Origin: Druceiella hillmani
Lineage: Eukaryota > Arthropoda > Insecta > Lepidoptera > Hepialidae
Direction: 5' to 3'
Length of the DNA: 64,000 nucleotides
Assembly: GCA_039881145.1 (NCBI GenBank)
Contig: JAYKKI010000052.1
Location: forward strand, 7,321,501 to 7,385,500
Shown: positions 35,645-49,050 of the stretch, piece after piece
Numbering within the stretch: position 1 is the first letter of the stretch
Layout: each line of letters opens with the position of its first letter
The notes under the pieces: generated by a model
What the model saw: only the letters and a program-made list of their open reading frames with translations
The model's database searches: none
What the model was told of the DNA's origin: nothing
Translations under genes and position numbers: made by a program

Positions 35645-38170
35645 GAAATATAAAGATATTTAAATATTAAATCAAATTAAACTTTGATTGGTAGATAATA
35701 CTCAAAAAATTATTGAAACACCAAATAAAAGTAGTCTTATGTGTGACTCGTGTTATATTTTAACGGAAAGTTCAGAAAAAATAATAAATAAAAGTACGTT
35801 ATGAAGAAAAACTCTCGAATACTTATTTAACCACGGCATTTTATGGTACTTCATATTGTAAATTTAAAATTACGTATTACATCGATAACAGAACGTTTAT
35901 CATAGCACAAGGGTTATTTTGGAAAATATCTTATTTCTATTATAATTAAAATTGTAAATATTTAATAGTTTTTTCAAATGAAGTAAATTGATATCCTGTA
36001 TTATTACATGTGGATAATATACAATTAAATATCGCTATGATTAGAAATTGTTTTTTAAATTAGTTTTAATGGACGACGGAAACATGTAAAATTATAGGCC
36101 AAGTTTATTAAATATTGCAAAAAAAATTTTAAAATATTGACACGCACGTGACTATAACATATCTTTCTGTACTAATTAGTAACTCAATGTAAAACATTTT
36201 TATTCTGATTTCTAGAGCTACGTTGCCTAAAGCGTGAACCCTTATAATTTTACCAGGTCTATCCACTGTATGTCATCGTCCGATTATTCTCTCATTTTTG
36301 CACTTATTTAGACAGAATTTGGTGTCTACGCATAAGTTAATGACGCAAAATCAAATTTTTGGGCACAATTTTATATAAAATTAAAGGGTTAAAAACCAAA
36401 AAAATATGTAAGCTAGCCAGTGGGTTATCGCCAGATAAGTGTTTCAACAATCACTAAAGTTTATTTTGAAACGAAATTATTTTAATGCAGGCAACGAATT
36501 GATAATTCCCTTAAAAATCACAATTAAACACAAAAAAGCCGGAAAAATTACTCAAATGTAGCTCTATAATATATAAAAATTCAACACTATGGCTCTCAGT
36601 TAGGAATGTTCAATGAAAATTATGACGAGTGCTTAGCTAAAATCTTTTTCAAAAATACTTCAACCAATCATGAATTCTGTCAAAGTAAATATTTGTTATC
36701 GTCTTACGTTGGTCTGATGTTAACAGTGAATGTAATTATAACATTTAATAAATATCTGCATTTTATATTTACATTTATTATTTTGTTATGGATATATCCG
36801 AGACGCTCTTGGCTAGTTTTCCTTATTATATTTGACTATATATGGGATATTTCACGAAGCGTATTTCATCAATGATTTCGAGAGTGAAAATATATGACTT
36901 TTTTAAATACCACCTGCCTTTGAAGGGTGTTACCAGACCGTATAGCAAGTTGCGCGTATTCATGTACTCGCAGAACCTGCAAAGACCCCGTTGTCACTTA
37001 GACGCTCGTAAATATATATGTGCTATTGAAGTATTTTATTAATTTTTCATGAAGAAAATACATGTTCTACTGTATAACTAAAACTCGACTACGGAAAAAA
37101 ATCAGTAAAAAGCAAGAATCAAGAAAGTTTTCGTATCAATAATCGTCGTAGCCAGAACTTTTCGACAAATTTAGGGGAATCAGCAATTTTTAAACTGTTT
37201 ATTGAATTTCCTTTCAAAAAGATTATATACTTAATTAAATTCCATATGGGCCCGGTGATGACTTAGGTATAGCCATTATCGCATGCGACTAGGTGTGTAA
37301 ACTGGCATACATATATGCAATTAGGTTTTTTCTGTAGTTGGTTTTAAGTCTTAATATCTATTACTATTTAAAACTCTTAATATGATTTTGATCTAATACG
37401 TAATCGATCTAATGCCTTCACGAATATAAAGCATGGAGCTTTAGTTTTGATTGCGATTCAGCTTCTAAATTATGAATTAGATTGATTATACAATTAATCT
37501 AATTAGAAATATTATCGTGGTAACAATTAAAAAATTTTAGAGGTACCTAATCACTAGTAAACAGGCCTCGTCTAGTTATCACTCGGCTTAAACGACATAA
37601 ACTTGGCCTACAGCTTACACTTTTTTAATAGTACTACAGGCTTTTTTAATAGTACATAGTTGAAGTGTGTTTACCGTAACGCCTCATGATAATACTAACG
37701 GAAGCATTGTTCAAATGATTTTGCCAGCTCTTCTCAGTCCATTATATTATATGTTTGATGTTCAATTCTAATTGATTCTGATAAAGGATCATTACGAAAA
37801 GATAAAACATCCAAATTAATATTGACACTATTGGGTATTTCCCCGATTTCGAGCTGGCCCCGTCTAAGAGGTGGCCATTTAATACCCTAAATAACACACA
37901 TTGCTCCATTGACTAATTTCTTTAGTACATTCATTTTTTTTCTGAGTATAACTCGCGACCCAATCCTTATTACAAATCCACTCGTCCATTCAGGCTTAGG
38001 ATTATCGCCATTTATTTTTGGGTCCTTAGATACATCAATATTTTCACACTATTAATTTTTGATGTTTTACTCAATAAATCAGTCACTTTATTTTATTTCA
38101 ATGTTATAATCGTTGACCTTTGTAAGAGTAATAAATATGTGAATAAATTTAATGTTCTGAAATCGAACAT
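35645..38170. other. AT-rich stretch, no gene recognised
   Basis: A slightly GC-richer patch at about 36,890-37,020 is crossed by a 66-codon plus-strand frame with no motif. Another GC-richer patch lies at 37,830-38,020 with no recognisable frame. A 13-bp inverted repeat (38,145-38,157 and 38,165-38,177) closes the stretch. Confidence 0.4.
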
Positions 38171-38177
38171 TAAATTT

Positions 38178-38395
38178 CATGTAACGCTAAGACATTCTCT
38201 GGATCATGGTCAAGGTCACCTCATACGTTGAAATCACTCACATACATTAATAGGAAATCACTCACATACATTCAAATTTACTCGCATTCATACGTAAATA
38301 TGTCGCACTGAATTTAATGTAACTCTATATACCCTAGGACACTTTTTGTATCAAGACAAATCGGAGGACACCTCATTTGTTGAAATCACTTTAGT
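38178..38395 (+). repeat. Local tandem duplication, offset about 150 bp, with an inner 24-bp repeat
   Basis: CCTCATACGTTGAAATCACT at 38,219 recurs as CCTCATTTGTTGAAATCACT at 38,371, preceded in both by a diverged TGTAAC-CTA...GACA block. Inside, GAAATCACTCACATACATT is repeated with a 24-bp period (38,230 and 38,254). Confidence 0.6.
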
Positions 38396-38426
38396 AGTTT
38401 CGTCTTTAGAGGGAACAAGCTTACTA

Positions 38427-38437
<11 letters not shown>

Positions 38438-38465
<28 letters not shown>
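38438..38465. repeat. Short (TA)n microsatellite
   Basis: About 28 bp of alternating TA. Confidence 0.9.
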
Positions 38466-38754
38466 GCCTCTGAAATTCATAACTCTTCCTCTGCCGTTGT
38501 CAAGTAAACATTATGAAGTCGCTATAGTTCCTAAAACTTCGAGAGACTTTTAAATACTCTATTTTTATCTTAGTTTTAAGTTGAGTAGTCTGGAAATTAG
38601 AAATAAATAGGAGGAAAATATTTCGCATATTTTTTAGTATATCTCCGAAGATATGATACTTGAAAAGACAAAAAAAAATGTTTTTCAGACCTTTATAAAC
38701 TAGCTCTTTCCAAATATATCTCATGTAATTTTCGGAATTATAATTTTTGGATTT

Positions 38755-39325
38755 TACACTTCTTTAGGCGCGTTATGAAAGAAATGTGAGAGTATAATTT
38801 AAAAACTACAATTGAAGTTGGCACGATGCAACAAAAAATCGACACCCTGAATTTGTTCACTAAACACATATTTATATAGTTTATTTGACAGATAAACAGT
38901 CCACCATTTTATTTTTTTGCTGGCTTTCTGTTTCAGGTCAATCATCGGCTAGACCGTTTTGAATTTGGTATGTATTTATTTGCATAATAAATTATAAAAT
39001 AGTTAGTATTATTAAATTTACAAAAATTTAGCATATTAATTCCTTTTTATTATTTATTAAACTTTATTAAGATTGCTTCAGTACATTTTACAACTGATTA
39101 TATAGGGGTATTTATATTAAATTTAATGCCTAGTATTCATTCAATTTTTTAAAATATTTAAATTTAATTTAAAATAAGATCATATTTTATACTACTCTGT
39201 TTGAAAAAATAATAAAATTAGAGCGCGATAATTTTTAATCCTTTGGCAAATGATTGGCTTACTATAGAAAACCAGCAGAAAAATAAAATGGTGGATAAAT
39301 CATATGTCAAATAAATTTTAAATTT
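38755..39325. mobile_element. Unclassified transposon-like repeat, copy 1 (partner at 50.3-51.0 kb)
   Basis: Aligns with 50,355-50,950 over much of its length. Landmarks are TTCTTTAGG-(C/T)A, ATGCA-CAAAAA, CACTAAACA-ATATTTATAT, TATGTATTTATTTGCAT, ATTAAACT-TATT-AGATTG and TATTAAATT. This copy also has imperfect inverted arms (38,878-38,945 against 39,247-39,322), sharing TTATTTGACA and CCACCATTTTATTTTT-GCTGG. The arms suggest a non-autonomous DNA transposon, but no terminal motif or target duplication was found. Confidence 0.5.
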
Positions 39326-39329
39326 ATAT

Positions 39330-40870
39330 TTTTAAATAATTTTTTATTTCAATTTTTATTTTACCATCACGCTTTTATTATTTTATTTACATGAATTATT
39401 TGCGTTTTAAATAAAGTTATTCTAGTATTATGCAAAAGAAGTATAACTTTTAACGTACATATGTAAATAGACATACAATGTATTGAAAAAGTCTGCATTT
39501 AAGTGTAAAAAAAACTTTGCAACGACAGAGATTTCTGGCTCGGAAACGTTGAAGTTTTTTTCTATTTTCTGTTCCACAGCATGATGACTCGAGTACTGTA
39601 AAACTACTGTGACAGAAAAATCTCATTGCATTTAATTACTGAGCGAAAAATAAAATAGCTTTTTTCTTTACAATGACCGGCACGTTGGTAATTCGTCAAA
39701 GGCTTAGAAGTCCCTAAAGCTCGCCACCATTCTAAATTAAACTTTTAATTTCCTTTGGAAATAACGTTAATGGCGGAAGTCCTTCTTGCCACTTTTGCTA
39801 GGAGAAAACTTTGAGGTAATAATTTGTGATAATTACTTAACATTTTGAGCCAAATTACAGCCGATGTCGGTTTTTCACGGAAGTCTTTTTCGGAAGTATT
39901 TTTCATTAAGGCTGTCTTACGTAACTCTGGCATTAAATATTAATTTGGAAGTTATATTATTGTCAATAGCAATTATTGGGTCGTAACGTATAAGAAAGCT
40001 AAATAAATTTATGTTGTGTTTAAATAACTACTTCCTGAAATATTCATAATTTCCTAAAATCAGGATGTGTAAAATTCCATTCAATCGAATGCGGTCCAAA
40101 AAAATTACTAAATGCTAAATATATACTAATCATTAAGGAATATAGACACGGAATTAATGAATACAAAACATTTGTACTATTTTCATTTACGTATAAGGCT
40201 TTTTTATGTTGTAAAATTGCATCTAGAAGATATTTGTTTCTTTAGATTTTCTGGGAATATTTTTCATGTTTGTATAATTGCTTGTTTAATTTTATATGCA
40301 TACTAAATGAACAGTGATATTGATTGTGCTTTATACCGGAAGCAAAAATTTGATTACATGTCATTATGTAATTGAAAATATTTTTCATCATTTTACTTGA
40401 TATACGTATCATTATCTACAAAACAGCAGAAAAAACAATTTCCAAATAACCCACGGGCAAATCTTTTTATCACAATGTGATATGGATTGGATGGTGGATA
40501 GGATAATCCAGGTAACAAAAATGTGTGACCAGTGTAATACGATGACCAACAGTGAACCCCGGCATTATAGAATTATTAAATAATTTTTTTTAAAAGAGTC
40601 ATTAATATGGTAAGTTTTTCTTATCAATAATTTCATATGTGGAAAACCTTAAATTATGTAATACTCAATAACAAATCTTCTTTAAGAAATGCTGATTTAT
40701 TAAACTTACAAACAATTATTGAGACATTTGTATAGTAACATTGGTTTTTATTTTATGTTTGGGTCGTAAAAAAATATTTTTTGGTTTTTTAATATTGAGG
40801 CGACTTAAAGTACATTCATAATATTATAATGAGATGGTTAGTACGTGTTTGTAGGTAACGTTTAATACAG
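39330..40870. other. AT-rich stretch, nothing recognised
   Basis: Several short frames occur, including one on the minus strand at 39,933-39,745, without motifs. Confidence 0.45.
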
Positions 40871-40873
40871 CAT

Positions 40874-41076
40874 TTAAAAAGAAACGAAAGCAGTAGTCAT
40901 TAATTAAATATTTTGCATAAATATAGTAGAAGCTAAATTACAATTGCCATTAATATAAAATTTGTTATGACAAGCATAACAAATTTTAAATAAAGGGCAA
41001 TTCTAATTTTGGTTGTCTTAAATTTATGCGAGATATTTAATTAATGACTACTGTTTTCCTTTCCTTTTACATCTTT
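40874..41076. mobile_element. MITE-like fold-back element
   Basis: Left and right halves are imperfect inverted copies of about 95-100 bp, meeting at a 5-nt loop (40,970-40,974). The inner 13 bp of each arm are perfect (AAAATTTGTTATG and complement), and so is CAGTAGTCATTAATTAAATAT near the outside apart from small gaps. It has no coding capacity. A terminal motif and target duplication were not identified. Confidence 0.65.
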
Positions 41077-41079
41077 TTA

Positions 41080-43220
41080 TAGAACATATTGTGAACGTAG
41101 ATGGCTTTGAATTTCTCTTCGTTTGTCTTCAATTACGTTTACTTGATGACAAAATAATTAGAGATAATTAATGTTGGGAGTATAGCACAATAACAACATC
41201 AATTAAAATTGTACAAACGTTTCACAAGAATATTAATTAACAAACTCTAATTTGACGAACTTTCTCTCGTTCATGCTGGCAACTTTCATTCAAGTAAATA
41301 TTAACAACTGGTTCATCAATATCAAATGTATTCACGTCTCGTAAATTTCCATGAAATTTTCCTAGAGGAAGGGAGCTAAACTTCGTCAAGTATATGGCGA
41401 CAATATCATGCCGATTGTATTACACTATACGCCAATGGCACGAAATGTATTCATTACTTCATAGACGAAATTTAGTTGTTTATTGTCACTGTAATACGAA
41501 GTCAACATGATGGCGAAATTAGTTAAGATTATAATTTAATCCTTCAATTTGTAGACTTTTAATCAGACTTTTGTGTACTATTTTTACAAGTTATTTTAAT
41601 GTCTACAAAAGTCATCTTGCTCAGTATGTGGAGAGTAAGAAAATTCAATAAATTGGCTATTTGTAACAATGCTATTAAAAAATTATTCTAATTCAAACTT
41701 ATCTTAGGTATAAATTTACGGAATTTTGATCAATTTAAGAGTAGGAAATTTTCTTTCGATGATTTTTCCTGTTTTACGTTGAAATCTCAGTCAGCGACAA
41801 TGTAACGATTGACTTCAATTGACATTTTGTGACGAAAAGCTATCCTGAGCTACTCTTTACTGTTGGTTCAGTGAGTTTAAGCGTCTTTTTACAAATTTTA
41901 GTGATTATACCAGAGGAACATTCTTCAATAGCGACTTCTGCAGAAAACACCAATGCTTTGTGGTTCCCCATAAATATTGACAAGATAATAAACCACCAGA
42001 GGCAAATTTAGGCAAGTTCACTGTTAAGAAGCTTTCCGCTAGATAGAAACCATATGATTCGATTAAAGCTCAAAAACAGGCCCCCTTGAAATGTTGGAAA
42101 AATTTGATAGATATCACTCTAACGCAAGGCAGTCTACGTAGTGAATATTTCCTTTTGAAGAGTTGCTTATAAAAGCAAAGAATGGACGAAGTATTGAAAG
42201 AAAGATGACCACCACGTTCTTAGGGTAGTCGGATTATTATACAACGATTCCTTCAAAAATAAAAGAAGCAGACCGCATACTGTTATTTTTGGTATACCAG
42301 TAAATATTTGTATATTATTTTGAAAAAAGTGCAAGCTAAGACGCGTTTGCACTAGACCACTTCCTCAACACAATGATACACCAGCACTCTTATTTAAAGC
42401 ATTACCCAAAAATGTAACTACTGCGAGTGAAGAAATAATAGTTATTCCGTTAGATAGTATCGATGTACCGTTTTGCGATTTCCATTTAATCCTATAAATA
42501 AAAGATAAACTGCGTGAAATATGACTTCAGGATGTCCAAAAAAATTATCACTGCCTTCAAACACCGTGAAGGGATATCCAAGGAAGAGTAGACTGACGAC
42601 TTCTGTCAGTAGTTCCATATAATGAAACGTTGCACAGTGACTTGAAAAGAAAACAAACAAATTATAAACATACCAGTTGGTTCTGGTTTTGATATTTTAG
42701 AATATTTATCGGCGTAAACTCTATAAGGGTATAATGGCATGGGTTTTCAGTGACCTTATATACGACTAACTTTTTATAATATCTTATTTAATTAATATCA
42801 CGATGTGTTGGAAACATATCGTGATATTAATTAAATAAAATTCGTCTCTATTTCCTACTTGCGATTATAGTTATTGAGTATACAAATTTTTTAAAAATTT
42901 AGGGCCGCATATGTCCTTCCCAACAAAGCTTTCAGCATATGGAATAATGGTATAATTATAAATTTTTGGTAGATTCTCGTAATGGTGATTTTTGGTTCAT
43001 GAGCCCCAAAGTTTTGTTAAGTTTTTAAAAGTTTCGTACAAGAATGAGTTATTGGCATAAAAGTTGTTATAAAATTTTATCGGAAATATGATATACCTTA
43101 AAAATATTAATTTGGCAAATAATATAAAATAATACTCTAGAAATTATCTAAACTGATGAATATAAAATAGCAAACCTCACTCTATTTTGTATTCGTAATA
43201 GAAAAATTAAAATACACCTA
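41080..43220. other. AT-rich stretch with a perfect 21-bp hairpin, no gene recognised
   Basis: Frames between 41,829 and 42,660 on both strands are a little more complex in composition than their surroundings but match nothing I know. A perfect inverted repeat TTATTTAATTAATATCACGA(T) lies at 42,784-42,804 and 42,818-42,838 with a 13-nt loop. Confidence 0.4.
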
Positions 43221-43226
43221 TGAAAA

Positions 43227-43409
43227 CTTATTTTCACCCCAGATTATGCTGCCTACATCATAATTACCGAGATGTACATTTATTTTAAATCATTGTCCGT
43301 CGTCCAGCAAAACTTCTAAATATTTCGCTTTACGAGAGTTAATGTCGCCAAAATGATGTGCCCTCGGTAATTCCGATGTAGGCAACACAGTATGCGGTGA
43401 AAATAATGC
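43227..43409. mobile_element. MITE-like element with about 50-bp terminal inverted repeats
   Basis: The left arm (43,227-43,278: TTATTTTCACC, TGCCTACATCA, AATTACCGAG) and the complement of the right arm (43,357-43,409: TTATTTTCACC, TGCCTACATCG, AATTACCGAG) agree with a few mismatches. About 80 bp of unrelated sequence lies between. This layout suggests a small non-autonomous DNA transposon. No target duplication was found. Confidence 0.65.
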
Positions 43410-43414
43410 ATTAG

Positions 43415-45388
43415 CCATGTTCTCAAATGAATGTATACTTAACTATATATTACACGTTTACACACCATATATCATGTATGACCAGCAACAAGAGACGCGA
43501 CTATAAGAATGAGCGAAAATACTTAGTCTAATTGGCGTGCCTATCTAGCCTTCTCATATATAGACGTCTTATTCTGCTGGTCGCGTAAGATGTTGTGCAA
43601 AGCGCTTTTGAGCGTAAAATAAATTAATTTTTCCACTAAGTAATACATTTTCTACGGCTTGGAGGAAATGTGTAAAAAATATTATTCAGTGGTGAAGAGA
43701 AAAATGCCAACTAGTTTTTACTACAATTTAAAAAAGGGAAATTCTCGACATAAATGTTCCCAAATTCCAAAAAAGGTACCGGGTTGATCATATTATAAGC
43801 ATATCATTGAGAGATATTGTCATATTTCATAAGCCATAAGAATACATTTTAGAATTTCTATTACAATATATTATTAATAAATAAAGATTAAACAATATTT
43901 AATTAAATTTTTAAATACTGAGAGAAGCATCAAAATTGCTTCTTAATTATTCTTTATGTATTATTATCAAAATCGAGAAAATAATGTCGTCGTATGAAAT
44001 AATAACCATAAGGTGTATTTAATTTTGATCAATATAGCGACTTCAGGGATTATCCACCTCATAAATTTATTTACGAGAGTTGAAAAACGCGATATCTCCT
44101 AAATAAATATATCATTCGTGGTAATAATAATGCCTCTAATCGTCTTTAATGAGTATGCGATAATTTTAAGGTTAAATTCGAGTATCAATCATTATCTTCC
44201 TTGAAATTAACCGCTTAAAAAAGTCACATATTACTGAGGTAAAATATTAATAGAATCTAAATTAGATGTCAATATTAAAATGTCTTCATTTTGTAAGTAC
44301 AATAATATGACGTAACTCTATTTAACCCTTAACTCTCAACCCCTAATATTTGTATCACGACTACCTATGTGCGGTTATGATGACCACTGCTGGGATATGA
44401 TGACATTTTTGTCAATAAGGATAGGAATTGGGATATTTATGATAATCATTATTTATGATTAACACATGAATAAATAATGCAATGTATGGTGAAAAGTTAC
44501 TCAAATGAACCTAAGTCAATTAGAGAACTGTATGACATAATTGGTAACATAAAATTAGTATTAATGAAAGTCCATGGCGATTAAATATATATGGATGTAA
44601 AACTTCTTGTAGAGCTTTTTGTAGAAAAGGTGATTTTAATGTGAATATAGCAGTTCAGCTTTTTTTAATTCTTCAAATTTTTATAGCCCTTTCAGAAACA
44701 TTAAATGGATCAGACCGAAATGTCTATTAATTATCAATGTATACAAATATATCCTTTTGTTGATTTTCATGTTATCTAATATATTTTAACTTGTTTTTTT
44801 AACGTTAAAATAAGGTTTTAAAATATCGACTTTAAGAAGAAGAAGAAAAATTATAATTTTTTTAATTCAGTGCATTCCAAACAAGGCTAATTTTTCTTCT
44901 TGCTTGCTATAATTTACTTTCAATCTGGATGATCATAGTTTAAGCCAAATTTAAATAAATATATAATAAAGATGTCAAGTGTGCGTTATATAAATACTGT
45001 CAATATTATCGTAAATTATAATCCAAATTGTTTTACCTTAGATGAAAAAAGCGGCTCAAGCGGGAAACAAGAACGAGTAAACATAATATTTGCATGCAAA
45101 AAATTGTGCTTGACAAACGATTAAGATTGGTATAAGTTAAATTTATACATATAAAAATCAACAATTGATATATCTAGTTGGTACCCTAGTTGCACAATAT
45201 TATCTACATCGACTAAAATAAATAAAACAAGTATCTTTATATTTTTGTAAAGTACCAATAATTGTCTTTGATGTTCGATGTTTTCAATTTCCACGTCTCC
45301 GTACATTGCTTTAGCCGAGTATATCAATTTTGTATCTGAATATTTCAGCTCCTAACTAATGTAATAGCTTATCATAGTACAAAATTAA

Positions 45389-45431
<43 letters not shown>

Positions 45432-46590
45432 CACGGGTTCCACTCAAAATCCTAAAAAAAGTCTCAAACGACAATGAGACAACCGTCTCATCGTTTTAAT
45501 TATTTTCCTTTTATATTTTGAGTTCATGACATACGTGTGTTTATAGAGAATTAGTTCAATATTCAACATTTAAGCAGATTCCATCCGCTAGTCTGTGTTC
45601 CTTTTTCAGTAATGGAACTTTTCAAGCAACTCTTCCACACTTGTGCTTTCAATTGTCGTCGTCGAATGCTGATAAAATGGCATTTGGTTCTGGCTTAAAT
45701 AGTTCTCCGAAACTAATATGGAATCTATAAAATTATTCTCTTGGCGATTGTGACTATTGCACGATTGTTTTTCGAACTAATTTTTCTTGGTGTTTACTTT
45801 AAGGGAAGACTTTTGATTTTATTCCATAAACCGAATTTTCTACAAAATCTGTTGCAATTTTTAATATTGCCATTCACGGTGAATTAAAATGATTAATATT
45901 TTTAGCACTACTGTACAACAAATCTCATTTTGATCAATATTTCTTTGAAAAATTGTAATGAAAATGTGTACGTTAATAATGGAATTGAAGATTTCATTAT
46001 TAAAATGGCGAAAAAATAAATTATTGTAAGAAGAAAAGCTGTTGTCTTATTAAATTTGGTAAATTAGAACACAAACAGCGTTCTTAATTAGATGGCCAAA
46101 CAAAAAACGGTACTCAACTGTCAACTATTTTATTATATTATTTCGTAAATAAACGACGGTTCCTTTCTTTCCATAAACATATCAATTTACAATTATCTGT
46201 TTATTTTAAAACACTAAAGACGTCGTTGTAATTCTTTTATCGATGTTCCGTATTTTGTATTGAGAGTCGCGTATTCAAAAAATGGAAAAAAATTTCTACT
46301 TTGTTATTGAACGTTTTGAAAAAAAGACCACTCTTAATAATTTTATTTTTAATTTTTCTATATCAATATAAAATATATTTCATTTTTCAATATCAATAAT
46401 AACATTTTAATTTTTTTAATAAAAAAAGGAAATATTTTCCGGTGTTAGTTGTAAAAAAATATTTTAAAAATTTTAAGATCCAAGGGATAAAATAAGCAAC
46501 ACATGTCAGTTAAATAAAAAAACTGATAAAGATTTGCTACAAATGACGGACTTAAATGCGTGTCTAATATTGTTGGTGCGAGTCATAAAT
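43415..46590. other. AT-rich stretch with a (TA)n tract, no gene recognised
   Basis: Holds the (TA)n tract at 45,391-45,430. Just after it is an imperfect inverted repeat (AAACGACAATGAGAC against GTCTCATCGTTT, about 45,465-45,498). The minus frame at 45,327-45,121 has no motif. Confidence 0.45.
45391..45430. repeat. (TA)n microsatellite
   Basis: A pure TA tract of about 40 bp. Confidence 0.97.
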
Positions 46591-46602
46591 TCTATTCAAT
46601 AA

Positions 46603-46860
46603 TCGACAATTAAAGGAAACTACGTAATATACTATACTTGATGTACTATACTTTCTTTAAGTTCTTTACCACGACCTAGGTTTTCGTTGTACATCTTCAG
46701 GTGGACTATTAGATCCTTGCTAATGAAGACGTTGTAATACAATGAAACTTAGGTCATGGTAAAAACTTAAAGGAAGTAGGCATAATACTACTACACGTAG
46801 TTTCATTTAATTGTGAATAATGAATTTCTATAAAATTAGCGCCTAATATATTCAATATCC
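46603..46860 (+). mobile_element. Fold-back Penelope-like fragment, copy 5 (longest)
   Basis: The left part (46,606-46,720) is an inverted copy of the arm plus hammerhead region, with a hammerhead-like core on the minus strand. The right part repeats the region in plus orientation with a damaged core (AATGAAGA in place of CTGAAGA), then the arm and the tail (ATTAGCGCCTAATATATTC). ATTCAATAA occurs at 46,594-46,602 and 46,861-46,869 and may be a target-site duplication, although AT-rich 9-mers recur by chance. Confidence 0.65.
46669..46704 (-). ncRNA. Hammerhead-ribozyme-like motif
   Basis: Read on the minus strand from 46,704: CCAC, CUGAAGA (46,700-46,694), UGUACAAC, GAAAA, a short stem III ACC-UA-GGU, cleavage C, then GUGG pairing with CCAC. 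Conserved core bases and the stem I and III pairings are the same as at 3,915-3,952, although the copies differ elsewhere. One extra A follows GAAA, and stem II is minimal, so this copy may be inactive. Confidence 0.5.
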
Positions 46861-46869
46861 ATTCAATAA

Positions 46870-48637
46870 GTGAATGTGTGTTATATATAAAAAAATCGGT
46901 TCTTTTATTACATTTTGACTATTTTCGGCTCAGTATTTTTAAAATATTTATAACCATATTTTTTCCAAACACAGAAGTTTTAGAGACGTTGAAAATTTTA
47001 ATTTATATTTTCAAGTCTTCTTATTATAGAACACTGTAGAGTATAACAAATCAATCACATAAAATTTGTCTGTTACATGCAAACAATGGTTTGCATTAGA
47101 TTTTGTATATTATTCAAGTGGTTTTTAATGTGTAATAGACAGGTTTTTCGTGACTTAATTACAAATCGATTTTGCTTACTATGCTAATTGGACGAACTTT
47201 GTATTAATAGATATTTTATTTACATAAGTACTTTCCGTATCCTGATTTTATTTAGAATGCCATGAGCTAACTGTGAAAGAAAGTTGAAATTGATAAAAAT
47301 CAAATTTAGAAAAGAAATACTTTTATTGTATTGCACTCATGATATGCTATAATTGGTAGCAACGGGGGAAGGGAGGGAGCTTTACTTTCTTCCAAAATTC
47401 ATTCTGCAATGTAACCAGTAATACCTTTCCGTTTATTTTGACAAAGCGTTCCAGAAAAGTGGAGGAACTAAAGGGCTTAATAGGCAGGGACAATTCTTAA
47501 CCTTTTGTGTGGAAACGCTTAATAATACATACGGTGTATAAGAAGGTAATAGAAGGTTCCCTCTTTTGCATAGGGCGGGTGGTCATGGTTCCTTAAAGGG
47601 GCTCTAAGATGACATGAGTAGTAGCTGGGAAATAATGGAAATAAAACCCTTACCGCAATGAAAGATTTCTAATCATAAATTACTAATAAAGTATTGATAC
47701 ATAAAGCCAATAAATTCTTTCACCACTAGTACTATTTTTAACTTAGTGAAAAAACTCACAAGAAATATAACCAAAATGAAAAAATAAACAGCTCATAAGC
47801 TCGTAACATACGTTCAATTGCACGACATGTTACAGAAATATTTCTCAATATTAATATAAATGGGACGCATTGAGCTTAACCCATGTCAAACTAGTGCTCA
47901 CAATGTCATAGCGTAGCGTTTCGGAAAAATATTTCACTTGACGTTAAGCGTTAACGACGTTAGCTTTCCGGAAGTATTCGCGGTAAAAGAAACTTAACAA
48001 CGAAGCCGCTTTCTTTTACTTTGCATAAAAGGTCGTGTTTATGTTGCATTTTTGATACACATTAAAACATTTTTTTTATTTAATGAAATGAGATAATAAT
48101 TCAAAGCAAAGAAAGCTTTAAATCGAAATAGGAAGTCATGCGAACTTATCAATTTTAATATCATATTGTATTTCTGACATATGGACGATAACGGTGGTAA
48201 GTTAAGTATACTCTGAGATAGACAACGTGGTCCTAGCAAGCTGGATTTTTTTTATTTCCAGATTGCTTAGGAAGGCTATATACAATTAATTTACATCAAA
48301 CCCACAGTAAAGTGTTCCAATTATTATAAATATTTAAATGTATTTGAGAGTTATATGTATAAAAAATGGAAATGTATAAAGAAAAAACAAACTTAAGGTT
48401 AATAAATTTTACTTTTTATCTTATATTATTTTTTGAAGTATCTTACGTGATTAAAATTATAGGTTAAAGGAACACCAAAGAACATGGCCACCTAGCCATG
48501 CAACATTTCCAAAAAATAATACTATTCGAATGCACTAAAACACAAAATAAAATAAAGCTTCTCCAATATATATATGTGGTATCAACATTAAATAACATCA
48601 ATTAGAGATGACGTAAATATAATGGGCCTGTAGACTG

Positions 48638-48719
<82 letters not shown>

Positions 48720-49050
48720 TAAATAAATTGCATGAAATTTTACTTTATATTCATGGAATATTACTTTTTGAAATTTTAAAGTGTATTGAGATTTGTTCTC
48801 TTCCAGTTGTCAAAACCTTTTTATAGTATTTTAATATATATTTTCCTTTTTCAATAAAACCTTGTTTGGACTAAGAAACTTTTTTTATGATATATTTAAA
48901 TGACAATTTTTCATTCATATTATCCGATATAAAATAAGAACTTTGAGCGGAACAAGCTATATTAATGGAATTTTTACATAAGATTTTAAATAAATCTCCA
49001 CGTCATAACATAACTAGCTATGAGTTCGATTTTTGCTTATTTAATTTTTT
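46870..49050. other. AT-rich stretch, no gene recognised
   Basis: A GC-richer, unique patch at about 47,360-47,640 has no motif. A long (TA)n tract is at 48,640-48,717. The minus frame at 48,239-48,039 has no motif. Confidence 0.45.
48640..48717. repeat. (TA)n microsatellite
   Basis: A pure TA tract of about 78 bp, the longest uninterrupted one in the window. Confidence 0.97.

Noticed and set aside
41829..42660. Cluster of 60-72 codon frames on both strands
   Set aside because: Slightly protein-like phrases but no shared frame, no motif I can name and no splice context. I could not support a call.
47360..47640. Conserved element or exon suggested by a GC-richer patch
   Set aside because: There is no second copy, frame, splice site or motif in the window to support it.
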